A stretch of DNA of 5,219 bases. It comes from Oscillospiraceae bacterium (lineage in GTDB: Bacteria; Bacillota_A; Clostridia; Oscillospirales; CAG-272). This document shows positions 1-5,219 of the stretch, piece by piece. The DNA lies in contig SVSO01000217.1 in NCBI GenBank assembly GCA_015064195.1, forward strand, positions 1 to 5,219, written 5' to 3'. The position numbers and the translations under genes are program-made. Each line of letters begins with the position of its first letter. Positions within the stretch are counted from its first letter, which is position 1. The notes below the pieces were generated by a model. That model was not told where the DNA came from. It did not search any database and was given only the letters and a program-made list of their open reading frames with translations.

Positions 1-212
1 ATCCACCGGCCCATGATCTCTTCGCCGTAATGAGCGGCGCAGTCGAAGGTGTTCACACCGGCCGCAAAAATCTCATCCAACAGCGCAAATGCGGCATCCT
101 CGTCCTGCTTCGTGGCTTCGGGGGCAACTGCCGCAAACAGCTTGGGAGTTGCCGTTCCGAAGACCAGCTTTGAGATGTCCTTATCGAGTCCGTTTATTCT
201 TGCATATTTCAT
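1..212 (-). CDS. Aldo/keto reductase, N-terminal part (runs off the window)
   Basis: The first 70 codons of a protein that continues beyond base 1. It begins MKYARINGLDKDISKLVFGT, the usual first beta strand of aldo/keto reductases (a K-L-x-F-G-T pattern). It then carries an A-G-V-N-T-F-D-C-A-A-H-Y-G stretch at residues 51-63. In this family the Asp and the Tyr five residues later belong to the catalytic tetrad; here they are D57 and Y62. The catalytic Lys and His lie in the missing part. Family members are NAD(P)H-dependent cytoplasmic TIM-barrel enzymes that reduce aldehydes and ketones of sugars and related carbonyls; the substrate cannot be told. The start codon overlaps the stop of the upstream dehydrogenase gene as ATGA (bases 212-209), and only a weak GGTG precedes it, so translation is probably coupled. 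The family call is firm; the role in this operon is inferred. Confidence 0.85.
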   Translation of the reverse strand, partial: MKYARINGLDKDISKLVFGTATPKLFAAVAPEATKQDEDAAFALLDEIFAAGVNTFDCAAHYGEEIMGRW

Positions 213-1171
213 AATACACCATTCACAATATTGGTAGGCTTTCCGTCAAGATAGGCCTTCAGATTGTCCAGCGAATAGTCCACCAGCCGCTGTCTGCATT
301 CGATTGCCGCCCAGCTGATGTGGGGGGTGATATAGCAGTTTTTTGCGGTCAGCAGGGGATTGCCCATGGCGATCGGCTCATTCCGCACCGCATCCAGACC
401 CGCCGCATAGACCTTGCCGCTGTTCAGAGCCTCCGCCAGATCTTCTTCCACGATCAGCGCACCGCGGCTGTTGTTGATGATGATCACGCCGTCCTTCATT
501 TTGGCGATGGTAGCTTTGTTGATCAGATTCTCCGTCTCCGGGAACAGGGGGCAGTGGAGAGCGATCACGTCAGAATTGGCAAGGAGGGTGTCAAGATCGG
601 TGTACCGGCAGTTTTCGTTCACAAGGTCGGGATTCTGGAAGCTGTCGTATGCCAGCACCTTCATGCCGAATGCCTGCGCCACGCGGGATGTGATCTGTCC
701 GATTCTGCCAAGACCGATGATGCCCATGGTTTTGTTTTCCAGCTCGATGGGAGAATAATCCCAGAAGCACCAGTCACTCTCATTGTTTTTTCTGCCGCGT
801 CTCACCTCTGCATCGTGGTAGGCGATGTGGTGGGTGATCTCCAATAACAGTGCGATGGCGTGCTGACCGATGGCCTCCGTTCCGTAGGAGGGCACATTGG
901 CCACGGGAATGCCAAGCTCCCGTGCGCCGTCAACATCCACGGTGTTGTAGCCCGTGGCAATGACGGAGATGAATTTGAGATTGGGGCATTTTTCAAGATC
1001 CGCCTTGGTTACTTTACTCTTGTTGAGGAACACCACGTCAGCGTCGCCGATCCGGCTCGCCACATCTTCCACTCTGTCCGAATACCGGACAACCTCGCCG
1101 TATTCATCAAATCTGCTCCAATCGATTTCTCCCGGATTTTCTCTCGGGTGATCGAGAATCACGATTTTCAT
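209..1171 (-). CDS. D-2-hydroxyacid dehydrogenase, glycerate dehydrogenase (hydroxypyruvate reductase)-like
   Basis: A complete 320-residue protein, the normal length for the NAD-dependent D-isomer 2-hydroxyacid dehydrogenases. The substrate domain includes A-T-G-Y-N-T-V-D-V (72-80) and G-I-P-V-A-N-V-P-S-Y (87-96), typical of the glycerate dehydrogenase branch. The nucleotide-binding motif G-L-G-R-I-G is at 153-158, with D176 at the end of the next strand, which usually means a preference for NAD(H). The catalytic triad is visible: R236 in N-N-S-R-G, E265 in R-N-E-P and H284 in T-P-H-I-S-W. The W-C-F-W-D motif near 134-138 also fits this branch. Members reduce hydroxypyruvate, glyoxylate or similar 2-keto acids in the cytoplasm. 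A GGAGG ribosome binding site (1180-1184) sits 8 bases before the ATG. The gene starts 14 bases after the aldolase stop and overlaps the next gene by 4 bases, as expected of one operon. The true substrate is not shown by the sequence. Confidence 0.92.
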   Translation of the reverse strand: MKIVILDHPRENPGEIDWSRFDEYGEVVRYSDRVEDVASRIGDADVVFLNKSKVTKADLEKCPNLKFISVIATGYNTVDVDGARELGIPVANVPSYGTEAIGQHAIALLLEITHHIAYHDAEVRRGRKNNESDWCFWDYSPIELENKTMGIIGLGRIGQITSRVAQAFGMKVLAYDSFQNPDLVNENCRYTDLDTLLANSDVIALHCPLFPETENLINKATIAKMKDGVIIINNSRGALIVEEDLAEALNSGKVYAAGLDAVRNEPIAMGNPLLTAKNCYITPHISWAAIECRQRLVDYSLDNLKAYLDGKPTNIVNGVL

Positions 1172-1185
1172 ATTGTCTTCCTCCG

Positions 1186-1950
1186 TTATTTGATATTTTC
1201 CAGCACATCAAGCTCCAGATTGAAGCCGCGCATGAAGAAATCCTTATCCGTTGCCGTCCAGAGCACATTGCAGCCCATGTCGCGGTATTTCTGTGCCAGA
1301 ACCTCGTTGTCACAGAAAATTCCGCAGGATTTTCCGTAGGAATTGGAGATGTCGAAGATCTTCTGAATGGATTCGATCATGATGGGGCTCTTGATATCCT
1401 TGGGCGTTCCCACCATGACGGAAAGATCGTACGGGCCGATCATGACTGCACTGATGTACTTGCCGTACTCCTCCAGCATACGGGGGAGATTTTCGATTCC
1501 CATGGGCGATTCGATCTGGGGCATCAGGAAGCGGGTCTTGCCGAATTCGTCAAATGCTTCACCGGGGCGCATCTGTGCGTGTCCGCCGCAGCCTTTTCTT
1601 CCCTCGGGATAGAACAGGAGCGCGTCAACTGCAACGCGAAGCTGCTCGGGGGTGTCCACTCTGGGAATCATCACGCCGTCAGCGCCCATATCGATGGCCT
1701 TTGCAATCAGATGATACGCGCTGTCCTGCACGCGGACGAAGGAAGGAAGTCCCATCAGTCTGCAGGCGTGCAGCACGCCGACCGTATTCTGCGTGTCGAA
1801 AATGCCATGCTCTGCGTCAAACAGAACAAAATCGAGGGAGTCGCGGTTCATCTGCTCAAGAATCACCGTGCTGTTGAAGATGGTCATGGTCGTGCCGAGG
1901 ATTTTTTCACATTTGCTGAATTTTTCAGCGAGTCGTGTGTACTTGTTCAT
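1186..1950 (-). CDS. HpcH/HpaI family aldolase (class II, metal-dependent)
   Basis: A complete 254-residue protein, close to the usual length for 4-hydroxy-2-oxoheptanedioate (HpaI) and 2-keto-3-deoxy-glucarate (GarL) aldolases. The family landmarks are in order: D-A-E-H-G with the base H48, V-R-V with R73, G-A-D-G-V-M-I-P-R-V (89-98), Y-P-E-G-R-K-G-C-G-G (114-123), Q-I-E-S-P with metal ligand E147, and G-P-Y-D-L-S with metal ligand D175. By analogy with HpaI, these residues bind the divalent metal and the pyruvate enolate. The family cleaves 4-hydroxy-2-keto acids to pyruvate (or another small keto acid) and an aldehyde in the cytoplasm. The K-G-C-G-G-H-A-Q segment differs from the R-G-x-G segment of classical GarL/HpaI, so the substrate may differ. 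An AAGGAG site (1959-1964) lies 8 bases before the ATG. A GC-rich hairpin separates it from the upstream glycosidase-like gene. Family confident, substrate open. Confidence 0.92.
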   Translation of the reverse strand: MNKYTRLAEKFSKCEKILGTTMTIFNSTVILEQMNRDSLDFVLFDAEHGIFDTQNTVGVLHACRLMGLPSFVRVQDSAYHLIAKAIDMGADGVMIPRVDTPEQLRVAVDALLFYPEGRKGCGGHAQMRPGEAFDEFGKTRFLMPQIESPMGIENLPRMLEEYGKYISAVMIGPYDLSVMVGTPKDIKSPIMIESIQKIFDISNSYGKSCGIFCDNEVLAQKYRDMGCNVLWTATDKDFFMRGFNLELDVLENIK

Positions 1951-2002
1951 GATAATTTCTCCTTTGTGCGTTAGTTTTTCGTTTATCTGCTGCGGTAACG
2001 GA

Positions 2003-2045
2003 AGAACCGCCGGAGCAGGGCTTTTATTCTGCTCACGGCGGTTCT
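2003..2045 (-). terminator. Intercistronic GC-rich hairpin, possible attenuator or mRNA-stabilising element
   Basis: Bases 2004-2018 and 2029-2044 are inverted repeats that form a 15-bp stem interrupted by a single unpaired base (2035), extended by one A-T pair (2003/2045), around a 10-base loop. The hairpin lies between the stop of the cellulase-like gene (2075) and the ribosome binding site of the aldolase gene (1964). Read on the minus strand, it is followed by TTCTTCCGTT, an interrupted U-rich tract rather than a clean run. It could be a leaky terminator that lowers expression of the enzyme genes, or an RNA structure that protects the upstream message. I see no clear promoter between it and the aldolase start, so full termination seems unlikely. 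The structure is certain; its function is inferred. Confidence 0.6.
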
Positions 2046-2074
2046 GTTTGCAGCGTCAGGAAGCGGGATTGGCT

Positions 2075-3319
2075 TCAGCTGTAAAGGAACAGGCCGTTCA
2101 GCCTCAGATAGTCCTCTTTGTTTGTCGTCCAAGTGGCATCGCCCTGCCGCGCGTTGGTGCGGATAACCGTGCCCCAGAAGTTCAGCTGAACGGCATAGCG
2201 GATATGCTCCTCAAACAGCTTCCATGCAATCTTCGAATTGCATTCGAACGGCAGATCGGGAGAGGGGCAGTAGGTTGCGCCCTCGCCCATGACCAGCTTC
2301 GCGCCGGGGGCGACCCGATCACGGATGTCTGCGGCCAGCTTGAGACCGTGGTGAATGTGATTTTTGTAAGCCTCGAACTCTTCCTCAAAATGACCCTCCA
2401 GCATATCGCACAGCTCATCCTGCTTGTCCGGGTCAATGGACGTGTACAGGCAGAGGATGCTCGGCCAGTCGCGGCCGGTCTTGGGGATGCCGCCCATCGC
2501 CTCGATGGTGTCCTTGACGGTCGGGTGGTCTTTGATGAGATAGTACTCGGTTTCGGGTGGGATGGGGCGGTCTTCCATCGACCAGCTAATATAGCCGTTC
2601 TCGAAATGCCGGTAAATAGAGCGAGCGTAGTAATAGTGGAAATTCAGCACATCAATATTGCGCGGAATCATGCTTTCCTGCATGTTCGGTTTCCAGGAGT
2701 CGTAGGCAAACAGGATGTCGGGATGCTTCTTCTTCAGCTTATCAATGGCCGCCTCATGCAGTCCGCGGAGGATGAGTGCCTCCTCTTCGGGGACAGGCTT
2801 GTACTCGCCGGCGAACGGCAGACCGTCGAACTCGTTGAAAATTTCCGCGAAGGCGACGATATCGATGAGGCCTTCCTTTTTCAGCAGGCAGAGAATCCTG
2901 TCCAGCTCATCTGCAAAGAAGGAGATTTTCTCCTCAGTGGAGAGATCGAACAGCGGCTGGCTGTCCTCCTCCTCGAGGAACCAGTTGGTGTGCAGGAAGA
3001 ACCAGCTGGACGGGATGATCTTCATTTCAAGCTCCTGCGCCGCGCGGCAGAATGCCAGCAGGCGTTCGAGCGGATTGATCGTGCCCGATATCATGAGGGT
3101 CTTATACGTCGTATACTTCGTATAGTGTCCGAACGGTGCATGAATTTTCAGATCTCTTCGCTCATTGCCGTCGGCATCCCACAGCATTCCTGCGAAGTCT
3201 TCAAGGCGGATACAGTTGAAGCCGCGCTCTTTGACCTCCAGAATGCTTTTATGGTAGTCGGTGCTCTCGCTGAACATCATCCATGCATTATAGCATATGG
3301 TTAAACGATTGGGGGTCAT
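2075..3319 (-). CDS. Cellulase-like clan GH-A (TIM-barrel) protein, cytoplasmic
   Basis: A complete 414-residue protein resembling the poorly characterised 'cellulase-like' TIM-barrel proteins related to clan GH-A glycoside hydrolases. Strand-like landmarks follow in order: N-terminal L-T-I-C-Y-N-A-W (6-13), G-F-N-C-I-R-L-E (33-40), I-I-P-S-S-W-F-F-L-H-T-N-W-F (101-114), A-E-I-F-N-E-F-D (158-165), L-N-F-H-Y-Y-Y (225-231), V-M-G-E-G (343-347) and N-F-W-G-T-V-I-R-T-N-A (380-390). By clan analogy, E163 (after N162) is the likely acid/base and E346 the likely nucleophile, with H228-Y229 in the active site. No signal peptide, lipobox or transmembrane segment is visible, so it should act inside the cell on imported material. 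The ATG is 14 bases after the lipoprotein stop; the preceding AAGAG (3331-3335) is a weak ribosome binding site, suggesting coupling. The start just before the first strand fits. The fold is confident; hydrolytic activity and substrate are not proven. Confidence 0.8.
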   Translation of the reverse strand: MTPNRLTICYNAWMMFSESTDYHKSILEVKERGFNCIRLEDFAGMLWDADGNERRDLKIHAPFGHYTKYTTYKTLMISGTINPLERLLAFCRAAQELEMKIIPSSWFFLHTNWFLEEEDSQPLFDLSTEEKISFFADELDRILCLLKKEGLIDIVAFAEIFNEFDGLPFAGEYKPVPEEEALILRGLHEAAIDKLKKKHPDILFAYDSWKPNMQESMIPRNIDVLNFHYYYARSIYRHFENGYISWSMEDRPIPPETEYYLIKDHPTVKDTIEAMGGIPKTGRDWPSILCLYTSIDPDKQDELCDMLEGHFEEEFEAYKNHIHHGLKLAADIRDRVAPGAKLVMGEGATYCPSPDLPFECNSKIAWKLFEEHIRYAVQLNFWGTVIRTNARQGDATWTTNKEDYLRLNGLFLYS

Positions 3320-3333
3320 TATCGTATTTTCTC

Positions 3334-4806
3334 TTATTCCAGCTCGTTCAGCTTTTCCACGGCTTCCGCGATGACGGTTTCAGCCTTGGTTGCAAGGGAG
3401 GCGGTCAGAGACGTAAAGTCGAGATTGACCATCTCGAATCCGGTACAGTAGTTCACGGCAATATCGTTCATCCACGGCGTGACGGCAAGGTCGATGGTAC
3501 GGGTCTGACGGCAGAGGTCGAGCATTTCGATGGATTCCATATCGCGCAGGACCTTACCGGCCATAGCCTTGTCATAGTAAGCCGGGAACACATAGCGTGC
3601 CGAGCCGGAGGCCAGGGCTTCCATGATGACGGAGGTGCGCTCCGGATCGGGATTGGTCACAGGCACGACATGCAGCCATGCGTCGATAACGGCGCTCTTG
3701 TATTCCTTCTGATTCTCGTCAAACTTGGGGAAGGGAATGACACCGAAATCGTCTTCCATCTCGCGGAGTGCGGCGAGACGACCGGCCACGTTGCCCATGA
3801 ACAGTGTGTTGCCCTTCATGAAGGTTTCGGCAACCTTATTCAGGTCAGCGGATGAGACATACATTTCGCTCTTGAAAATATCGTTGAAAATTCGGTCGAA
3901 TACGTCGGTCACGTGCTCATCTCCCAGCGCGCGGAAGTAGGGGATGTCATTTTCATCCTTATCAAAGAGCTTCGCATCTGCGGAGATCCACGCGGGCAGG
4001 CAGACGTAGTTGTAGTGACCGGTCAGACCCATAGCATCGTCCCAGCCGATCTTGGTGTCGCCGTTCATATCAAAGGTGGCGGTCTGCATATCCTGAAGCA
4101 TCAGATCCAGGGTCCAGTCGCCGTCACGGACGGTCTGATAATAATCGCGCAGATTGTACTCGTCCTGCAGCACCTTGTTGAACGCCAGAACGCCGGTGCG
4201 CTCGAAGGTGTAGACCGATTCCTCGGAGTAATTGAAGAAGGACTTGCCATCGATGGTCAGGCCGTCGTTGACATCCTTGAGCCAGTAATCTTTTTCAAGA
4301 TTGATGTGGGTAAGCTCATCGAAGGGCATGAGATAACCCTGCAGTGCCGCGGCGAATGCATCGCGGTTGATGAGCATCATCATGTCATATGCATCCTCGT
4401 TGGCGTTGACATAGTTGGCCAGTCTGGAGGCATTGTTTGCCCAGCTGTCCTCCTCTGCGACAAAGACGATATTGAACCGCTCCTCGATCTCGCAGTTGCG
4501 CTTGTAGAGGGAGTCGTTGAGCACCTCGCCGTTTTCTTCTGTGTCAAAGAGAGTGAAGGTATTGTTGGGTTCATAGGTAACGCTCAGCACGCGGTATTCG
4601 TAGCCCTCGAAGTCGAATTCGCCGAGGTTGTCCATCAGGGGATCGCGGGTTTCAGCAGCAGTAGTGGTGCCGCCTTCGCCGGAAGCGGTGGTATCATTGC
4701 TGCCGGAAGTGCTGCCGGAAGTGCTGCCGGAAGTGCTGCCGCATCCTGCGGTGGAAACAAGGAGAGATGCTAAAAGCAGCCATGTAAGGATTGCACGAGT
4801 TTTCAT
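3334..4806 (-). CDS. Extracellular solute-binding lipoprotein of an ABC sugar importer (family 1 type)
   Basis: A complete 490-residue protein. Residues 1-21 form a lipoprotein signal peptide (K2, R4, hydrophobic core I6-V17) ending in S-T-A-G-C, so C22 should be lipidated and anchor the protein outside the membrane. Thr at the -3 position is less common than Leu. A flexible Gly/Ser/Thr tether covers about residues 23-55, including three GSTS repeats. The mature domain looks like the large family 1 solute-binding proteins of Clostridia: E-R-F-N-I (109-113), A-Y-D-M-M-M (139-144), L-A-F-N-K (207-211), D-W-T-L-D (230-234), and F-G-V-I-P-F-P-K (354-361) followed by a Q-K-E-Y. A calcium-loop-like D-M-N-G-D-T-K-I-G-W-D-D is at 246-257. 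An AAGGAG site (4813-4818) lies 6 bases before the ATG. It is the first gene after the promoter and operators. No permease or ATPase gene is present in the window. The ligand is unknown, most likely a carbohydrate. Confidence 0.9.
   Translation of the reverse strand: MKTRAILTWLLLASLLVSTAGCGSTSGSTSGSTSGSNDTTASGEGGTTTAAETRDPLMDNLGEFDFEGYEYRVLSVTYEPNNTFTLFDTEENGEVLNDSLYKRNCEIEERFNIVFVAEEDSWANNASRLANYVNANEDAYDMMMLINRDAFAAALQGYLMPFDELTHINLEKDYWLKDVNDGLTIDGKSFFNYSEESVYTFERTGVLAFNKVLQDEYNLRDYYQTVRDGDWTLDLMLQDMQTATFDMNGDTKIGWDDAMGLTGHYNYVCLPAWISADAKLFDKDENDIPYFRALGDEHVTDVFDRIFNDIFKSEMYVSSADLNKVAETFMKGNTLFMGNVAGRLAALREMEDDFGVIPFPKFDENQKEYKSAVIDAWLHVVPVTNPDPERTSVIMEALASGSARYVFPAYYDKAMAGKVLRDMESIEMLDLCRQTRTIDLAVTPWMNDIAVNYCTGFEMVNLDFTSLTASLATKAETVIAEAVEKLNELE
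4699..4740 (-). repeat. 12-bp tandem repeat in the lipoprotein tether
   Basis: Three exact, head-to-tail copies of GCTGCCGGAAGT (plus strand, 4699-4710, 4711-4722, 4723-4734) plus half a fourth (4735-4740). On the coding strand they encode repeated Gly-Ser-Thr-Ser just after the lipidated cysteine of the solute-binding protein. Because the unit is a multiple of three, copy-number change by replication slippage would alter tether length without a frameshift. Confidence 0.95.
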
Positions 4807-4830
4807 AATATACTCCTTTATTCTAATAAT

Positions 4831-4844
4831 TGTAATCGATTACA
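4831..4844. promoter_or_regulatory. Operator O2, perfect LacI/cre-type palindrome
   Basis: TGTAATCGATTACA is a perfect 14-bp inverted repeat with the central CG typical of LacI-family operators. It also fits the Bacillus catabolite-response (cre) consensus TGWAANCGNTNWCA. It lies in the 5' leader of the lipoprotein gene, 24 bases before the start codon and exactly 50 bases downstream of O1, with 13 of 14 bases identical to O1. A bound repressor here could block elongating polymerase or cooperate with O1 by looping. Confidence 0.85.
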
Positions 4845-4880
4845 CTCTATACTAAAACAAATCAACCGAAAACGAGGCTG

Positions 4881-4894
4881 TGTAATCGCTTACA
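4881..4894. promoter_or_regulatory. Operator O1, LacI/cre-type site at the transcription start
   Basis: TGTAATCGCTTACA is an inverted repeat with only the central pair of half-site bases unmatched (TGTAA-T-CG-C-TTACA). It begins 9 bases downstream of the TATAAT box, so it covers the first transcribed bases, the classical position for a repressor site. It fits both a dedicated LacI-family repressor and the CcpA cre consensus. The neighbouring LacI-family gene (5075-5219) is the obvious candidate binder, by inference from position. Confidence 0.85.
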
Positions 4895-4902
4895 TTGCTT
4901 TC

Positions 4903-4931
4903 ATTATACCACACAACAACTGAAAAGTCAA
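4903..4931 (-). promoter_or_regulatory. Housekeeping-type promoter of the operon
   Basis: On the minus strand, TTGACT (4931-4926) and TATAAT (4908-4903) are separated by exactly 17 bases. This is one mismatch from the ideal -35/-10 pair of the vegetative sigma factor. The expected start is an A near 4896-4895, just before operator O1, giving a leader of about 90 bases. The DNA just upstream of the -35 box (about 4937-4968) is AT-rich and might help as an UP-like element. The promoter is intrinsically strong, so repression is likely the main control. Confidence 0.85.
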
Positions 4932-5034
4932 GGTGCTAAGTAAGATTTTATGAAATTCACAAAATTCGCCGCCGTTTTCCGGGATGATGGCTGGATAATC
5001 TATGCACATTGCCCATATCCGGTGCTTTTTCACC

Positions 5035-5070
5035 AAAAAAGCGGGAATGCATATCCGCATTTCCCGCTTT
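5035..5070 (-). terminator. Intrinsic terminator of the LacI-family regulator gene
   Basis: Minus-strand RNA would form a stem from GCGGGAAATGC and GCATTCCCGC (one bulged base) with a six-base loop GGATAT, followed directly by six U residues (bases 5040-5035). It begins 4 bases after the regulator's stop codon. It separates the regulator transcript from the lipoprotein operon, which has its own promoter. On the plus strand the T-tract is poor, so I assign it to the minus strand only. Confidence 0.92.
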
Positions 5071-5074
5071 AATA

Positions 5075-5219
5075 TCATTTATAAAAATGCAAATTGGATT
5101 CCAGCACGATCCTTGGCTGAGCCAGCATCTGCTTTGGAATCTCCACGCCGTCCGCGATGTGATAATACATAGCCTCGAAAGCTTTGCGCGCCTGCATGAA
5201 GGGGCTTTGGTGAATGGTG
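5075..5219 (-). CDS. LacI-family transcriptional regulator, C-terminal fragment (runs off the window)
   Basis: The last 47 codons and the TGA stop of a gene that begins beyond base 5219. The fragment starts T-I-H-Q-S-P-F-M-Q-A-R-K-A-F-E-A and ends P-R-I-V-L-E-S-N-L-H-F-Y-K. This pattern (an I-x-Q-x-P-F segment, a helix, and a final I-V-x-x-x-N-L-x-x-Y) matches the end of the periplasmic-binding-protein-like sensor domain of LacI-type regulators, especially those with a ribose-binding-protein-like sensor. The DNA-binding domain is outside the window. A free periplasmic sugar-binding protein or a GntR-LacI hybrid would look the same here. The two LacI-type operators 180-240 bases downstream favour a LacI repressor that controls the adjacent operon in response to a sugar ligand. 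It has its own terminator at 5070-5035. Confidence 0.75.
   Translation of the reverse strand, partial: TIHQSPFMQARKAFEAMYYHIADGVEIPKQMLAQPRIVLESNLHFYK

Noticed and set aside
320..847. Plus-strand open frame antisense to the dehydrogenase gene
   Set aside because: The minus strand here encodes the intact nucleotide-binding and catalytic motifs of a D-2-hydroxyacid dehydrogenase; the plus frame shows no family pattern.
1793..3304. A 503-codon open frame on the plus strand, antisense to the cellulase-like and aldolase genes
   Set aside because: It lies opposite two genes with clear family motifs, crosses their intergenic hairpin, lacks any domain I recognise, and has no convincing ribosome binding site. 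Long open antisense frames are expected opposite GC-rich codons.
3913..4773. A 286-codon plus-strand open frame rich in V, I and G with an Ala/Gly/Ser tail
   Set aside because: It is the mirror of the solute-binding protein gene; the low-complexity tail is the complement of the 12-bp repeat and Ser/Thr tether.
4783..4796. TGTAAGGATTGCAC inside the lipoprotein signal-peptide codons, a possible third operator
   Set aside because: It lacks the central CG and the right half-site, so it does not fit the pattern of O1 and O2.
4845..4850. Possible second -10 box (TATAGA) just upstream of operator O2 on the minus strand
   Set aside because: No acceptable -35 hexamer lies 16-18 bases upstream; the nearest TTGATT is only 8 bases away. 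The TTGACT/TATAAT promoter is far better.
4951..4959. Short palindrome TGAAATTCA upstream of the promoter
   Set aside because: Only four base pairs around a central base in AT-rich DNA; such short symmetry is common by chance.
4890..5078. Small minus-strand frame of 62 codons between the regulator and the lipoprotein
   Set aside because: It runs through the terminator, the promoter and most of operator O1, so it would not be carried whole by either transcript, and it has no recognisable motif.

Overview
All the coding sequence I can support lies on the minus strand, so the genes read from high to low coordinates. The window looks like a piece of a carbohydrate-utilisation operon from a Gram-positive anaerobe of the Clostridia type, perhaps an uncultured gut or rumen Firmicute. 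This is inferred from the AAGGAG-type ribosome binding sites, a lipoprotein-type sugar-binding protein with a Gly/Ser/Thr tether, LacI/cre-like operators of the form TGTAATCGNTTACA, and a near-consensus housekeeping promoter. The species cannot be named from the sequence alone.

Layout in transcription order. (1) 5219-5075: the last 47 codons of a LacI-family regulator (sugar-sensing domain), followed at once by a strong intrinsic terminator (5070-5035). (2) 5034-4807: a regulatory region with a TTGACT-N17-TATAAT promoter, one operator just downstream of the expected transcription start (4881-4894), and a second, perfectly palindromic operator (4831-4844) in the 5' leader. (3) 4806-3334: a solute-binding lipoprotein of an ABC sugar importer. 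(4) 3319-2075: a cellulase-like clan GH-A protein with no signal peptide. (5) 2074-1951: a 124-base gap holding a long GC-rich hairpin. (6) 1950-1186: an HpcH/HpaI-family class II aldolase. (7) 1171-209: a glycerate-dehydrogenase-like D-2-hydroxyacid dehydrogenase. (8) 212-1: the first 70 codons of an aldo/keto reductase, which overlaps the dehydrogenase by ATGA and runs off the window.

How the parts may work together (inference): the regulator represses the promoter until a sugar ligand appears. The lipoprotein captures an oligosaccharide or sugar derivative for a transporter whose permeases are not in this window. The cytoplasmic glycosidase-like protein processes the imported compound. The aldolase splits a 2-keto-3-deoxy-type acid into pyruvate (or a related keto acid) and an aldehyde, and the dehydrogenase and aldo/keto reductase reduce the 2-keto acid and aldehyde products. 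The substrate is unknown. The combination of genes suggests acidic-sugar catabolism, but no enzyme here fixes the substrate. The most notable signals are the two-operator promoter and the mix of an uptake protein, an intracellular GH-A-like protein, an aldolase and two reductases in one apparent transcription unit.
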